IMG/VR virus record: IMGVR_UViG_3300025892_000118
Location: 1 to 27,857 of that record
Reading direction: 5' to 3' (one strand)
Length of the DNA stretch: 27,857 bases
Origin: a virus
Each line of letters begins with the position of its first letter. Within the stretch, counting starts at the first letter, position 1. Positions 16,020-22,949 of this stretch are shown here, one piece after another. The notes beneath the pieces are model-generated. The model was not told where the DNA came from. It was given only the letters and a program-made list of their open reading frames with translations, and made no database searches. Both the position numbers and the translations under genes were made by a program.

Positions 16020-16372
16020 AAAACTCCCTTCTTATAGTTACCTTTGTTGGGTATTACGTGGCGAACCCCGCCACTAGGGTCTTCCATATCGCCAGCACGG
16101 CGCGGAATTAGGTGTACATGAGGCCACATAACAGTTTGTCCTGCGGCTTCACCGACATTTTGTCCAATGTTAAACGCATCACAGTATCCGCGTTCAACCC
16201 AATCGTAGCCCCATTTGTATGCGGCTTCCATACATTTAGTAAACGATTGCCAATTTTGTTCTTTAGGTACGAAAAGGATATGTCCTTCTGTAACAGGAAA
16301 TCCATCTCGATAAACTACAAATCCTTTTGCGTCTAGCAATACATCTTTCCACGGAACGTCTTTAAATTCCAT
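16013..16372 (-). CDS. HIT-family protein with altered His triad (119 aa)
   Basis: HIT proteins hydrolyse or transfer nucleotidyl groups. The features seen are GHILFVPKEQNW (30-41), NIGQNVGEAAGQT (68-80) and WPHVHLIPRR (83-92). The usual triad is H-x-H-x-H; here the first His is Trp83, while the middle, nucleophilic His85 and the last His87 remain. AGGAGA precedes the ATG. It overlaps neighbouring genes by one and seven bases and lies two genes away from a phosphoribosyltransferase, suggesting a nucleotide-linked role. Confidence 0.8.
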   Translation of the reverse strand: MEFKDVPWKDVLLDAKGFVVYRDGFPVTEGHILFVPKEQNWQSFTKCMEAAYKWGYDWVERGYCDAFNIGQNVGEAAGQTVMWPHVHLIPRRAGDMEDPSGGVRHVIPNKGNYKKGVLC

Positions 16373-16623
16373 TAACGTGATCTCCTAAAAGACTTAACAT
16401 TTGGATCTTCTGGTAAGTCATCTGCCTTGATAGTAAATTCATATCCAGCCATATTACCAACGTAATGTTTGTGTTTAGCAACATAGGTGAAGTGTACTTT
16501 TACTGTATTCATACTTACGTCAATAAACTTTTCTAGCCTTACGTTTAGGATGTATCCGTTTGTATCTTTATCATTGTTAGTACAATGAATAGAAACCATT
16601 TGATCTACCATATTATGTGACAT
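16372..16623 (-). CDS. Conserved small phage protein, unknown (83 aa)
   Basis: The protein contains MVDQMVSIHCTNNDKDTNGY, then LNVRLEKFIDVSMNTVKVHF and KHYVGNMAGYEFTIKADDLP, a beta-rich pattern that I recall from T4-like cyanophage hypothetical proteins. There is one Cys and no membrane segment. It overlaps the phosphoribosyltransferase gene by 11 bp and shares one base with the HIT gene. Function unknown. Confidence 0.7.
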   Translation of the reverse strand: MSHNMVDQMVSIHCTNNDKDTNGYILNVRLEKFIDVSMNTVKVHFTYVAKHKHYVGNMAGYEFTIKADDLPEDPNVKSFRRSR

Positions 16624-17152
16624 TATATTCTCCTACATTTTCCCACGGATAAACTAACCAAACATCTTCTTCTGCTTTGTTAATATCGTGACACGAATAG
16701 TTAATAGGTACTAATACTTCGCTAGCCATGTTATCTGTAAGTGTAGCAAACTTTACATTGTTACCCCATACACGATGCCAATGAGAATCATCAGGCAAAC
16801 AACCTGATTCCCAGTCTCGCATAATCCAATTGAATGTAGTACCTGTATCGTTAATATCATCTACAATAAGAATGTTCTTTTTATTGTTACCAGCATCACT
16901 GTGCGGATATCCAAAAGCATCTTCTGCCATCCAAGCATTACTTTCACTATCTCTGTTATCATCACGTAGGCTTACTTTAAGTGCTTCGCAACGAATGCCA
17001 GTCATATTACTAATAATAGTAGCAGGCACATTACCACCTCGGGTAATACCCACAATGTAATCAGGACGCCAGTTGTCTTTGTACATTTGATTTACAATGC
17101 TAACACACATACGTTCAATGTCAGCCCAGCTATAATAATGTTTCTTAATCAT
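16613..17152 (-). CDS. Phosphoribosyltransferase-domain protein (179 aa)
   Basis: Type I phosphoribosyltransferases link a base and PRPP. The PRPP-binding signature ILIVDDINDTGTT lies at residues 94-106, and YIVGITRGGNVPATII (32-47) is the usual first strand and loop. The C-terminal hood region (SHWHRVWGNNVKFATLTDN, then VWLVYPWE) resembles xanthine/hypoxanthine-guanine type enzymes. The base is unknown; purine salvage, or handling a free 7-deazaguanine base, would both suit the neighbourhood. Its ATG overlaps the upstream stop (ATGA). Confidence 0.8.
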   Translation of the reverse strand: MIKKHYYSWADIERMCVSIVNQMYKDNWRPDYIVGITRGGNVPATIISNMTGIRCEALKVSLRDDNRDSESNAWMAEDAFGYPHSDAGNNKKNILIVDDINDTGTTFNWIMRDWESGCLPDDSHWHRVWGNNVKFATLTDNMASEVLVPINYSCHDINKAEEDVWLVYPWENVGEYNVT

Positions 17153-17667
17153 TTGTTTTCCTGTTGTTTTAGATACTGTTCATTGTGTATCCATCTATAA
17201 CCTGATTGCGACCAATCAGTATCTGCTCCATACACATAACGTACAAAGCCCCATTCTTTCTTTTTAATTCCCATAAAGAATAAACTTGTACACGGTATTT
17301 CGTTACCATCGTCGTCTTTAGCAAGTTCTAACCAATGTAGGTCATCAGCTTTTCTAAAACGAATATTTCCTGGCCCACGCCATTCTTTTGTAGCACCTAC
17401 TACAGCACCTTCTTGTGAAATAATTGGAATATGTTCCCAGTAACCGCCTTTGATAATAAACGCACCCCAATTCCAAGGATGATCATGTAGTGTTGGCTCG
17501 TCACTAACAAGAACCTTATGTAACGTAATGTTAAAAGGAAAGTTCTTGCGTTCTTTTAGAAATAGATAGTAACGGATAAGATACGGAATCTTACCTGTTC
17601 TATCTGTAATTACACGTTTACGTCCTAGCAAAGTAAACAACTTGTCAAGCAAACTACTCATACACAT
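17149..17667 (-). CDS. Cupin-like protein, unknown substrate (172 aa)
   Basis: TLHKVLVSDEPTLHDHPWNW (residues 48-67) has the HDHPW metal-site pattern of a conserved cupin-like family, followed by GGYWEH and, near residue 108, HWLEL with another His. The family occurs in T4-like cyanophages. Two starts are possible: ATG at 17667, or ATG at 17661, which has GGA six bases upstream and is more likely. Function unknown; a dioxygenase or isomerase-like activity is possible, since many cupins bind Fe, Mn or Zn. Confidence 0.65.
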   Translation of the reverse strand: MCMSSLLDKLFTLLGRKRVITDRTGKIPYLIRYYLFLKERKNFPFNITLHKVLVSDEPTLHDHPWNWGAFIIKGGYWEHIPIISQEGAVVGATKEWRGPGNIRFRKADDLHWLELAKDDDGNEIPCTSLFFMGIKKKEWGFVRYVYGADTDWSQSGYRWIHNEQYLKQQENK

Positions 17668-17863
17668 TCCATACTCTGTGTTTAGGTTGTAATAAAGAAT
17701 AGATTGACTTTACTCTAGCATTGTACTCATCTTCATTTACTGCTAGGTTGTTTAAATGCCTTTGCCAAATAATACGCATATCTTCAGGAAGTGTTTTAAT
17801 TTTAAGTACCTTCTCTAAAGATTTCTTACGTTCTTGTTGTTTACTTGTATTAAATGGTCCCAT
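17654..17863 (-). CDS. Small conserved helical protein, unknown (69 aa)
   Basis: The protein begins MGPFNTSKQQERKKSLEKVL and continues with LPEDMRIIWQRHLNNLAVNE and YNARVKSIYSLLQPKHRVWN. It is helical, basic and without membrane segments. It shares a base with the upstream stop and overlaps the cupin gene start by 8-14 bp. I recall similar short proteins in marine T4-like phages; no function is known. Confidence 0.65.
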   Translation of the reverse strand: MGPFNTSKQQERKKSLEKVLKIKTLPEDMRIIWQRHLNNLAVNEDEYNARVKSIYSLLQPKHRVWNVYE

Positions 17864-18057
17864 TATAGTTCCTCCAATATTCCTAAGCCTTCTGCGGCAA
17901 TTAAAAAGAATCCTGCGAGTACAACATTACCCATAACAAGAAATACACCTGCTACAATACGTACTACACTTTTTACAAGACTAATATAAAAATGTTTCTT
18001 GCTTGGATCTTTAGGTTCTGGCGCTCCTGGCATATACACTCTTTCTGGAATAGGCAT
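17863..18057 (-). CDS. Small membrane protein (64 aa)
   Basis: The N-terminal ~20 residues are Pro-rich and polar (MPIPERVYMPGAPEPKDPSK). The rest forms one long or two short hydrophobic segments (ISLVKSVVRIVAGVFLVMG and VVLAGFFLIAAEGLGIL), so it is probably inserted in the inner membrane. It could be a holin-like, superinfection or other membrane-acting phage protein, but no family motif is visible. It lies between two tiny genes in the folE unit. Confidence 0.65.
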   Translation of the reverse strand: MPIPERVYMPGAPEPKDPSKKHFYISLVKSVVRIVAGVFLVMGNVVLAGFFLIAAEGLGILEEL

Positions 18058-18242
18058 TACACTACCTCCATCAAAGGCTCACTAGTTGTATAGTCATGAT
18101 AGTCGCCATTGGCATTATATTTTCTAACAACAGTTCTTTTAATTAGAACTTTGTCTTCTAATACGTATGAAGTTAACTCTTGTTTAAGCACGTTGTCGGT
18201 TGGTGCGTCAAGGGCTGTTCTTAAAGGTCCTTCTTTAATCAT
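18057..18242 (-). CDS. Small conserved protein, unknown (61 aa)
   Basis: The sequence LKQELTSYVLEDKVLIKRTV followed by RKYNANGDYHDYTTSEPL suggests a beta-hairpin-rich small protein, familiar from cyanophage genomes without a function. Its ATG overlaps the folE stop (ATGA), so it is translated together with folE. No membrane segment or Cys is present. Confidence 0.6.
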   Translation of the reverse strand: MIKEGPLRTALDAPTDNVLKQELTSYVLEDKVLIKRTVVRKYNANGDYHDYTTSEPLMEVV

Positions 18243-18925
18243 CTTGGGGCAAACTCCTGTTGTAATTTAATATTGTCCATAAACTCTTTTTTAGTACCTG
18301 GGTCATCTTTAAAACTTCCTCTTAGTACTGTAGTTTGTGTAAGACTACTATGTGCCATGATGCCTCTATTCTCACAACAGCCATGTGTTGCTTGGATATA
18401 AACACCTAAGTTTTTAGCGTTAGTTGCTATTTCAATCTCTCGAGCAATGTCATTACACAATTCTTCTTGTAGTGTTCCACGTCTAGCACACCATTGAGCA
18501 ATGCGTGTATACTTACTAAGTCCAATTACTTTACCGTTTGGAATAATACCAATGTAAGCTACACCAGCTACTGGCTGATGATGATGTGAACACACACTCC
18601 TAAGCTCTGAACGTACTACAAGCATACCTGTGTACGCATCTTCTCCTTCATTTGGAAATGCTGTTGCTTTAGGAATAGGATCATAACGTCCTGTCATTAA
18701 TTCATTAAAGTACATTTTAGCAAGACGTCTTGCTGTACCTTCTGAATTAGGATCAGTATGTCGATCAATTACAAGTGAATCAAGAACAGTTTCAAATGCT
18801 AGTGTAGCATCATCAATCAGTGCTTCTTTGTCACCCGCTTGTAATACTTCTGAAATGTTGTCGCCGGCCCAGTATCTAATACCAGCATCTTTTAATTTTT
18901 CTTTAATTTGATCTGACTTCTTCAA
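18239..18925 (-). CDS. folE: GTP cyclohydrolase I (FolE)
   Basis: FolE converts GTP to 7,8-dihydroneopterin triphosphate, the first step of both folate and 7-deazaguanine synthesis. The zinc site is visible as C112-S-H-H115 (CSHHHQPVAG) and C183 (HGCCENRG); GLSKYTRIAQW (135-145) and LQEELCNDIARE (152-163) are the other conserved parts. The start is a TTG at 18925 with GGAG eight bases upstream; no in-frame ATG is better placed. It lies downstream of the queD-like and glycosyltransferase genes, which supports a deazaguanine role rather than folate alone. Confidence 0.92.
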   Translation of the reverse strand: MKKSDQIKEKLKDAGIRYWAGDNISEVLQAGDKEALIDDATLAFETVLDSLVIDRHTDPNSEGTARRLAKMYFNELMTGRYDPIPKATAFPNEGEDAYTGMLVVRSELRSVCSHHHQPVAGVAYIGIIPNGKVIGLSKYTRIAQWCARRGTLQEELCNDIAREIEIATNAKNLGVYIQATHGCCENRGIMAHSSLTQTTVLRGSFKDDPGTKKEFMDNIKLQQEFAPR

Positions 18926-18969
18926 TTTACGTTCTCCGAGTTATAGACGAGGATGTCTCTCATCATATC

Positions 18970-20013
18970 TTATTTTAACACTTTTATCATATTAGAGCAA
19001 CCGAAAAAATTATCTTTCAGTTGTTTTACTTGTTTATTTAGGCTTGGAAGATAATTTTGGTAATTTTCCATATAGTTTTTTATAGTACCTTGTAGTGCTA
19101 TTTGATTTCTTTGGTATGCTCCAAAGTCTTCAGTCCATTCACTTGGGTATTTAAATTCATCCAGTGCCATTTCACTATAACTAAGTCTATCAGGCACCAT
19201 AGGAATAGCATCTACTAGTGCGCCTTCATACCAACTGATACCTAATGTTTCTTGTAAGTTAGCACTAAACACTAGTTTAGCCTCACCTAATAAGTTATGA
19301 TATTCATTCTTGCTTAGTTCTTGTTCTTGACAGATCACGAACTCATACTGTGGCATCTTTTCTTTCAAATCACGGAATATCTCAACCTGCTTTTCAGGAG
19401 CAATTCTGTGTGGGAAAAGAATAAGATCTCTTTTCTTCATACCGTTATACATTGCTAGTGTATTAGGCAAGTATTCCATAGGCCATCCTGTTCTAATAAC
19501 CTTTTTATCATTCCAATTCTGAAATACCTGATCAAACATATCAATATGGAAGTTAGTAGCGAAGAAGTTATGATCGTAACATTCATACATACTTTCTTCT
19601 GCTAGTCTGACCCAAGGCTTGTCGCCTATGAGCCTCCCAAGAAAATCAGCAGGATCATAAGACCCAGCATGCCATAGCCCACCAATTCTAATTGATACTC
19701 CCAAGAGTTCAGCCATATAACGAAGTTGGACCACAGTCGGATTCCAAGCGTCCGTATATAAGAAATAATCTCCATCTTTCACTTCTCCTTTACAGAACAT
19801 TTCACCGATTTGTTCTAGTTGTTTTGATTTATAGACGTTAGTTCCGCCAAAGTTAAGAAATGCCCCAGGCGTTGTAGCCTGAGGCGTCTCTCCCCCACTC
19901 ACTACAATAACTTCTTTACCGGTAGCATTCCGCAGTAAGTTAGGAACATGTTCCTTCCACTGTTTAGTATAACGTGTGTCTACTGCTTCAATATCTACGA
20001 TAAAAATAGTCAT
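18970..20013 (-). CDS. GT-B glycosyltransferase, GT4-like (347 aa)
   Basis: The C-terminal half has the donor-binding pattern of GT-B enzymes: LILFPHRIAPEKQVEIF (197-213), EFVICQE, AKLVFSANLQETLGISW (245-261), with the EX7E motif at E255 and E263. The N-terminal half carries GETPQATTPGAF and GLWHAGSYDPADFLGR, which I recall from a glycosyltransferase of T4-like marine phages. There is no membrane segment. It starts directly after the stop of the preceding small gene, with AAAGGAAA upstream. Its place between the queD-like gene and folE raises the possibility that it glycosylates modified DNA; other acceptors cannot be excluded. Confidence 0.75.
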   Translation of the reverse strand: MTIFIVDIEAVDTRYTKQWKEHVPNLLRNATGKEVIVVSGGETPQATTPGAFLNFGGTNVYKSKQLEQIGEMFCKGEVKDGDYFLYTDAWNPTVVQLRYMAELLGVSIRIGGLWHAGSYDPADFLGRLIGDKPWVRLAEESMYECYDHNFFATNFHIDMFDQVFQNWNDKKVIRTGWPMEYLPNTLAMYNGMKKRDLILFPHRIAPEKQVEIFRDLKEKMPQYEFVICQEQELSKNEYHNLLGEAKLVFSANLQETLGISWYEGALVDAIPMVPDRLSYSEMALDEFKYPSEWTEDFGAYQRNQIALQGTIKNYMENYQNYLPSLNKQVKQLKDNFFGCSNMIKVLK

Positions 20014-20226
20014 CTAGTGTTTCCTTTTATAACTTGTGTTATAGCGTGGCCTCCGTGGACGGTAGTTACTCCGCTTACTTGCCAAATAAGCCCGCCAATT
20101 TTCATTGGACTTATTGTACAAATGGGCAGGATCGAACTCACGGAGTTCAAAGCGGCAAAAATCCAAATACGTATCCAAGTCATTAAAGACACGAGTGTAC
20201 GCATCGCGGTTAAACTTGATTGCCAT
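20014..20226 (-). CDS. Small conserved basic protein, unknown (70 aa)
   Basis: The ATG at 20226 is preceded by AGAGGA at a spacing of nine, so I prefer it to the longer open frame, which would overlap the upstream gene by more than 100 bp. The sequence starts MAIKFNRDAYTRVFNDLDTY and ends in a strongly basic tail (SKRSNYRPRRPRYNTSYKRK). The core is familiar from T4-like cyanophages. The basic tail suggests nucleic-acid binding; this is inference. It is coupled directly to the glycosyltransferase. Confidence 0.65.
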   Translation of the reverse strand: MAIKFNRDAYTRVFNDLDTYLDFCRFELREFDPAHLYNKSNENWRAYLASKRSNYRPRRPRYNTSYKRKH

Positions 20227-20245
20227 TTTATAATTCCTCTTATCA

Positions 20246-20743
20246 CTATGGTTTCGGGTAAAAAATGTTGCAGCCGTTTTCGCCGTCTTCGGCAACTTCA
20301 ATCTCAACAAATCGGCCTGGGTATTTTGCTGAAATCTGATTGTATAGATCATCTGCGATCATCTCGCATGATTTGTAATCTAAAACAAGCACTTCACTGT
20401 TGGTTGAGGACGTTCCCTCAGTTCCCTCAGTATTTCCTCCGGAATAGAGCCTTTCGAGCCATCGCTTGAACTGGATGAACTCGATATCTCTATCGTTGTG
20501 TCGCACTTCAATGCGCACCCTGAAGTGGAATATATGACGATGAGGATAACCAAGAAACGAAACATCATCCCAGTCTCCTGTTGCCAATTTTGGATCGTCT
20601 AGTGCAGCTGGGTATTTGTGTATACCCTCTTTTTTGAATGTTACCCATATAGACCTATTTACCTTAGATCTCATATAGTCTTTGTGATCTTCTTCTTTCA
20701 TTTTTCTCATCATAAAGTTGTGGTGACTTTCTTGTTGTGTCAT
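20246..20743 (-). CDS. QueD-like T-fold protein, catalytic residues altered (165 aa)
   Basis: QueD and PTPS enzymes convert dihydroneopterin triphosphate to pterin intermediates. Zinc-site-like His residues are at H42, H68 and H70 (YPHRHIFHFRVRIEV), and the C-terminal EVAEDGENGC (149-158) aligns with the family's WETCTSGC end. However, the catalytic Cys before the HxH pair is missing (VSFLGYPHRH), and no LDHxxLN segment is visible. A 20-residue Gly/Thr/Ser/Glu-rich insert (101-120) contains a short tandem repeat. The first ATG lies only four bases after the -10 box, so translation may start leaderless or further in. It is first in the folE unit. Confidence 0.6.
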   Translation of the reverse strand: MTQQESHHNFMMRKMKEEDHKDYMRSKVNRSIWVTFKKEGIHKYPAALDDPKLATGDWDDVSFLGYPHRHIFHFRVRIEVRHNDRDIEFIQFKRWLERLYSGGNTEGTEGTSSTNSEVLVLDYKSCEMIADDLYNQISAKYPGRFVEIEVAEDGENGCNIFYPKP

Positions 20744-20746
20744 TAT

Positions 20747-20775
20747 AGTATACCATCATTCTACTGGTTTGTCAA
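20747..20775 (-). promoter_or_regulatory. Sigma70-type promoter upstream of the queD-like gene
   Basis: On the minus strand TTGACA (20775-20770) is perfect and TATACT (20752-20747) has one mismatch, with a 17-bp spacer. The -35 context CACTTGACAAACC is identical over 13 bases to the promoter before gene 45. The site overlaps the last codons of the upstream gene and its expected start falls at or just past the ATG. Confidence 0.8.
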
Positions 20776-21274
20776 GTGTATATTTTGTCCAATCTGTAAA
20801 TTTATTACGATCTAATAGATCATGTAAACTATGACACCATACACCTGGATTGGTTGCCTTAAAGTCCTTGTCGTCAATTTTCAACATAGTGTTGTAGTTC
20901 CACTGTTTCACATAAGGCAATGGAATGCGTAGTTGTGGAATAAAGTTTTCATATTCAGTAAGACCGGTATCGAGGAACTCTTCTGCGTAACCGATTGGAA
21001 TATCTAAACTACAAAGTTTGCCTGCGGCTAAGAACGCTTTGATCATTCTTTCCCACGATTCCCATTCAGCGTGTTTTACAGGTTCAAACGAATGATTAGC
21101 ACCAAAGAAGATGTGTTCGCATTGTTCATCGTCGTAATACTTTTGTATAACATCACATGGGTGTGTACCTGTTACAAACAGAGTCTTTAATCCAAACGCA
21201 GGAGTCTTTTCAACTTCTACGCCTGTAAAGAATGTTACGTTAGATGATTGTCCTGTTTCATACTGTCTTAGCAT
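20756..21274 (-). CDS. Conserved marine T4-like phage protein, unknown (172 aa)
   Basis: The protein begins MLRQYETGQSSNVTFFTGVE and has FGLKTLFVTGTH, CEHIFFGANHSFEP, LCSLDIPIGY and IPLPYVKQWNYNTM, then IDDKDFKATNPGVWCHSLHD. I recall this sequence from cyanophages, where it is uncharacterised. The alternating strand-helix pattern suggests a small alpha/beta enzyme-like fold. It follows dpdA and the DUF465-like gene and precedes the queD-like gene, so it may take part in the same modification pathway. GAGGAAG precedes the ATG, and the gene overlaps the previous one by 17 bp. Confidence 0.7.
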   Translation of the reverse strand: MLRQYETGQSSNVTFFTGVEVEKTPAFGLKTLFVTGTHPCDVIQKYYDDEQCEHIFFGANHSFEPVKHAEWESWERMIKAFLAAGKLCSLDIPIGYAEEFLDTGLTEYENFIPQLRIPLPYVKQWNYNTMLKIDDKDFKATNPGVWCHSLHDLLDRNKFTDWTKYTLDKPVE

Positions 21275-21434
21275 GTTCTTCCTCTAGCTCTACAATTTGC
21301 TGTTTAATTTGTAATTTTTCTTTCTTTAATTCTGTTAATTTAATATAGTCTGTACTTAAATAAGGATTAGAAAGTCTGTCAATTTTTGTATCTAGCTCTA
21401 AGTGCTTTTCTTTAAGTGATTCTAATCTAGACAT
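21258..21434 (-). CDS. DUF465/YdcH-like small coiled-coil protein (58 aa)
   Basis: A short frame fills the gap between dpdA and the next gene. It reads MSRLESLKEKHLELDTKIDR, then LSNPYLSTDYIKLTELKKEK and LQIKQQIVELEEEHAKTV. Two antiparallel-type helices separated by a Pro-Tyr turn match the DUF465 (YdcH) pattern. The ATG at 21434 overlaps the dpdA stop (TAATG) by one base, so it is coupled to dpdA, and the end overlaps the next gene by 17 bp. The function of the family is unknown. Confidence 0.75.
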   Translation of the reverse strand: MSRLESLKEKHLELDTKIDRLSNPYLSTDYIKLTELKKEKLQIKQQIVELEEEHAKTV

Positions 21435-22948
21435 TATGCCTCCTGTTCGTGATATAATTCCTCTAGCTCAGCCAATGCTTCATCATTTGGATCGTTAAAG
21501 TCTTCAATACCACCAGTTTTTTGTTCTTCTTCGAACAAGTTATTAAATGTATTATTCGCTACACCACCTTTCAAACGCATACCCATCATATTATTGAGCA
21601 TAGGTTTTGCTTGTTCAATCATTTCAAATGGAGTTTCACTAGCAAATAATTCTTCTACAAAGCGATCGAAGTACAATACATTACGAGGTACCCAATCACT
21701 AAATTCATCACTCATATCTGAGTCTTTAATTTTACGCCATGCTTTCCAGTCTGGCTTAAATCGTGCTGTTTCAATATCAGATAAGTTGTTAGCACGTTGT
21801 ACAGCAACAATATGACAGTATGTATTATGTGCCATCATTAGTGCGTAACTAAAACTATCCCAACTAGTCTTTCCAACCTTACCTATTTTGTTTTGCATAT
21901 CACCTTTATACCAGCAAACATCGCCTTGTGTAATTCTACGACCAATTTCACTTTCAAAAGGAAAAGGAATATCAAAGCGTTGACTAATATCTTTGTTGTC
22001 TGGTGCTTTGTCCATAATAACACTCCAACGCTTATTTGTGTGTTGTGCGTTAGTGTATACAAGTCCGTGTGCTGTTGCGATAAAAGGACTAGCACAGTCA
22101 AAACTTACAGTAAAGTTTTCGTTAACTGTCTTACGTACTTGACGTTGAATGCTTGTTAAGTAACAACTCCAGTCCAGTTGTGCTGTACCCAAGAAGTGCA
22201 TCCAATCTCGATCCTCTAACAGTTGTTCATCACGTAGTGTAATAATTCGCTTAAGAGCAATTTCCATATCACACATGTTTTTACCACCCATTGCCCAACC
22301 TTCAGTTGGAAGATGTTTAACTGCTTGATACCACGCATCAGCAGTTTCCCAATCACTACCTTGTAACACATTTAAAAACTTAGTATTACCTAAACGGTTA
22401 TCAATAAAAAATTTGTTATTGTGTAGTGTTTTATCTAAGCAGTCTTGAAAACTCTTAAGTCCTGTTTTAGGTGAATGAATATGATCACTTGCCCAGGTCG
22501 GAACATCAAGTAACATACTCCAATCAGCTGTAAGTTCTAACCAATTTAAAATGTTTCTACGTGTTTTATCAGCCGCGGCACCTTCAAAATTTAACCAGTC
22601 AAATTTAAGTACACCTTTACCAATCTGATAACCGCCTGAGTCTCCTACGATTACTGTATTATCTCTATCACGTTCTTGTAACATACTATCTTGTTTAATT
22701 GTTTTTTCAAGATCAAGTTGAGCGTGACCCGCAGAATATAAACCATACTTGTATGAAAAATACCCTTTGTCTGCGTTTAGGAAGTTCATACCCTCAATGC
22801 CTCGATCAAATCCTTGCGGAACACGATCTTTAGGAACAAACTCTCCATATCTCTGTTTAGAAATATATGTTGAATAAAAAGTACTAATCGCAGGCAAATA
22901 CACTGCGTAGTCTTTTTGTAAAGGCGATAAATTAACCGGTGCTGTCAT
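21434..22948 (-). CDS. dpdA: DpdA-family DNA (tRNA-guanine-like) transglycosylase
   Basis: DpdA proteins are relatives of tRNA-guanine transglycosylase that replace guanine in DNA with 7-deazaguanine bases. VGDSGGYQIGKG (near 101-112) holds the first catalytic Asp; VLQGSDW and AMGGKN the base-binding region; SFDCASPF (near 289-296) the second catalytic Asp; and ALMMAHNTYCH the Zn-site-type HN. At 504 residues it is longer than bacterial TGT. Near the end, residues 466-475 (NTFNNLFEEE) copy the clamp-binding tail of this phage's gp43. It follows gene 45 by one base, in the same unit, with only a weak AGG ribosome-binding site. Confidence 0.82.
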   Translation of the reverse strand: MTAPVNLSPLQKDYAVYLPAISTFYSTYISKQRYGEFVPKDRVPQGFDRGIEGMNFLNADKGYFSYKYGLYSAGHAQLDLEKTIKQDSMLQERDRDNTVIVGDSGGYQIGKGVLKFDWLNFEGAAADKTRRNILNWLELTADWSMLLDVPTWASDHIHSPKTGLKSFQDCLDKTLHNNKFFIDNRLGNTKFLNVLQGSDWETADAWYQAVKHLPTEGWAMGGKNMCDMEIALKRIITLRDEQLLEDRDWMHFLGTAQLDWSCYLTSIQRQVRKTVNENFTVSFDCASPFIATAHGLVYTNAQHTNKRWSVIMDKAPDNKDISQRFDIPFPFESEIGRRITQGDVCWYKGDMQNKIGKVGKTSWDSFSYALMMAHNTYCHIVAVQRANNLSDIETARFKPDWKAWRKIKDSDMSDEFSDWVPRNVLYFDRFVEELFASETPFEMIEQAKPMLNNMMGMRLKGGVANNTFNNLFEEEQKTGGIEDFNDPNDEALAELEELYHEQEA

Positions 22949-22949
22949 A

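Noticed and set aside
16613-17152. Phosphoribosyltransferase considered as a possible QueC substitute
   Set aside because: The PRPP signature is clear and no ATP-pyrophosphatase (SGGxDS) motif is present, so it cannot do the QueC step.
18926-18969. Short inverted repeat AGAC...GTCT before folE
   Set aside because: Four base pairs only and no conserved feature; judged to be chance in the 44-bp gap.
20010-20246. Alternative 78-codon frame in the same strand as the small basic protein
   Set aside because: The frame starting at 20226 has a good ribosome-binding site and a recognisable sequence; this one overlaps it in another frame and has no such support.
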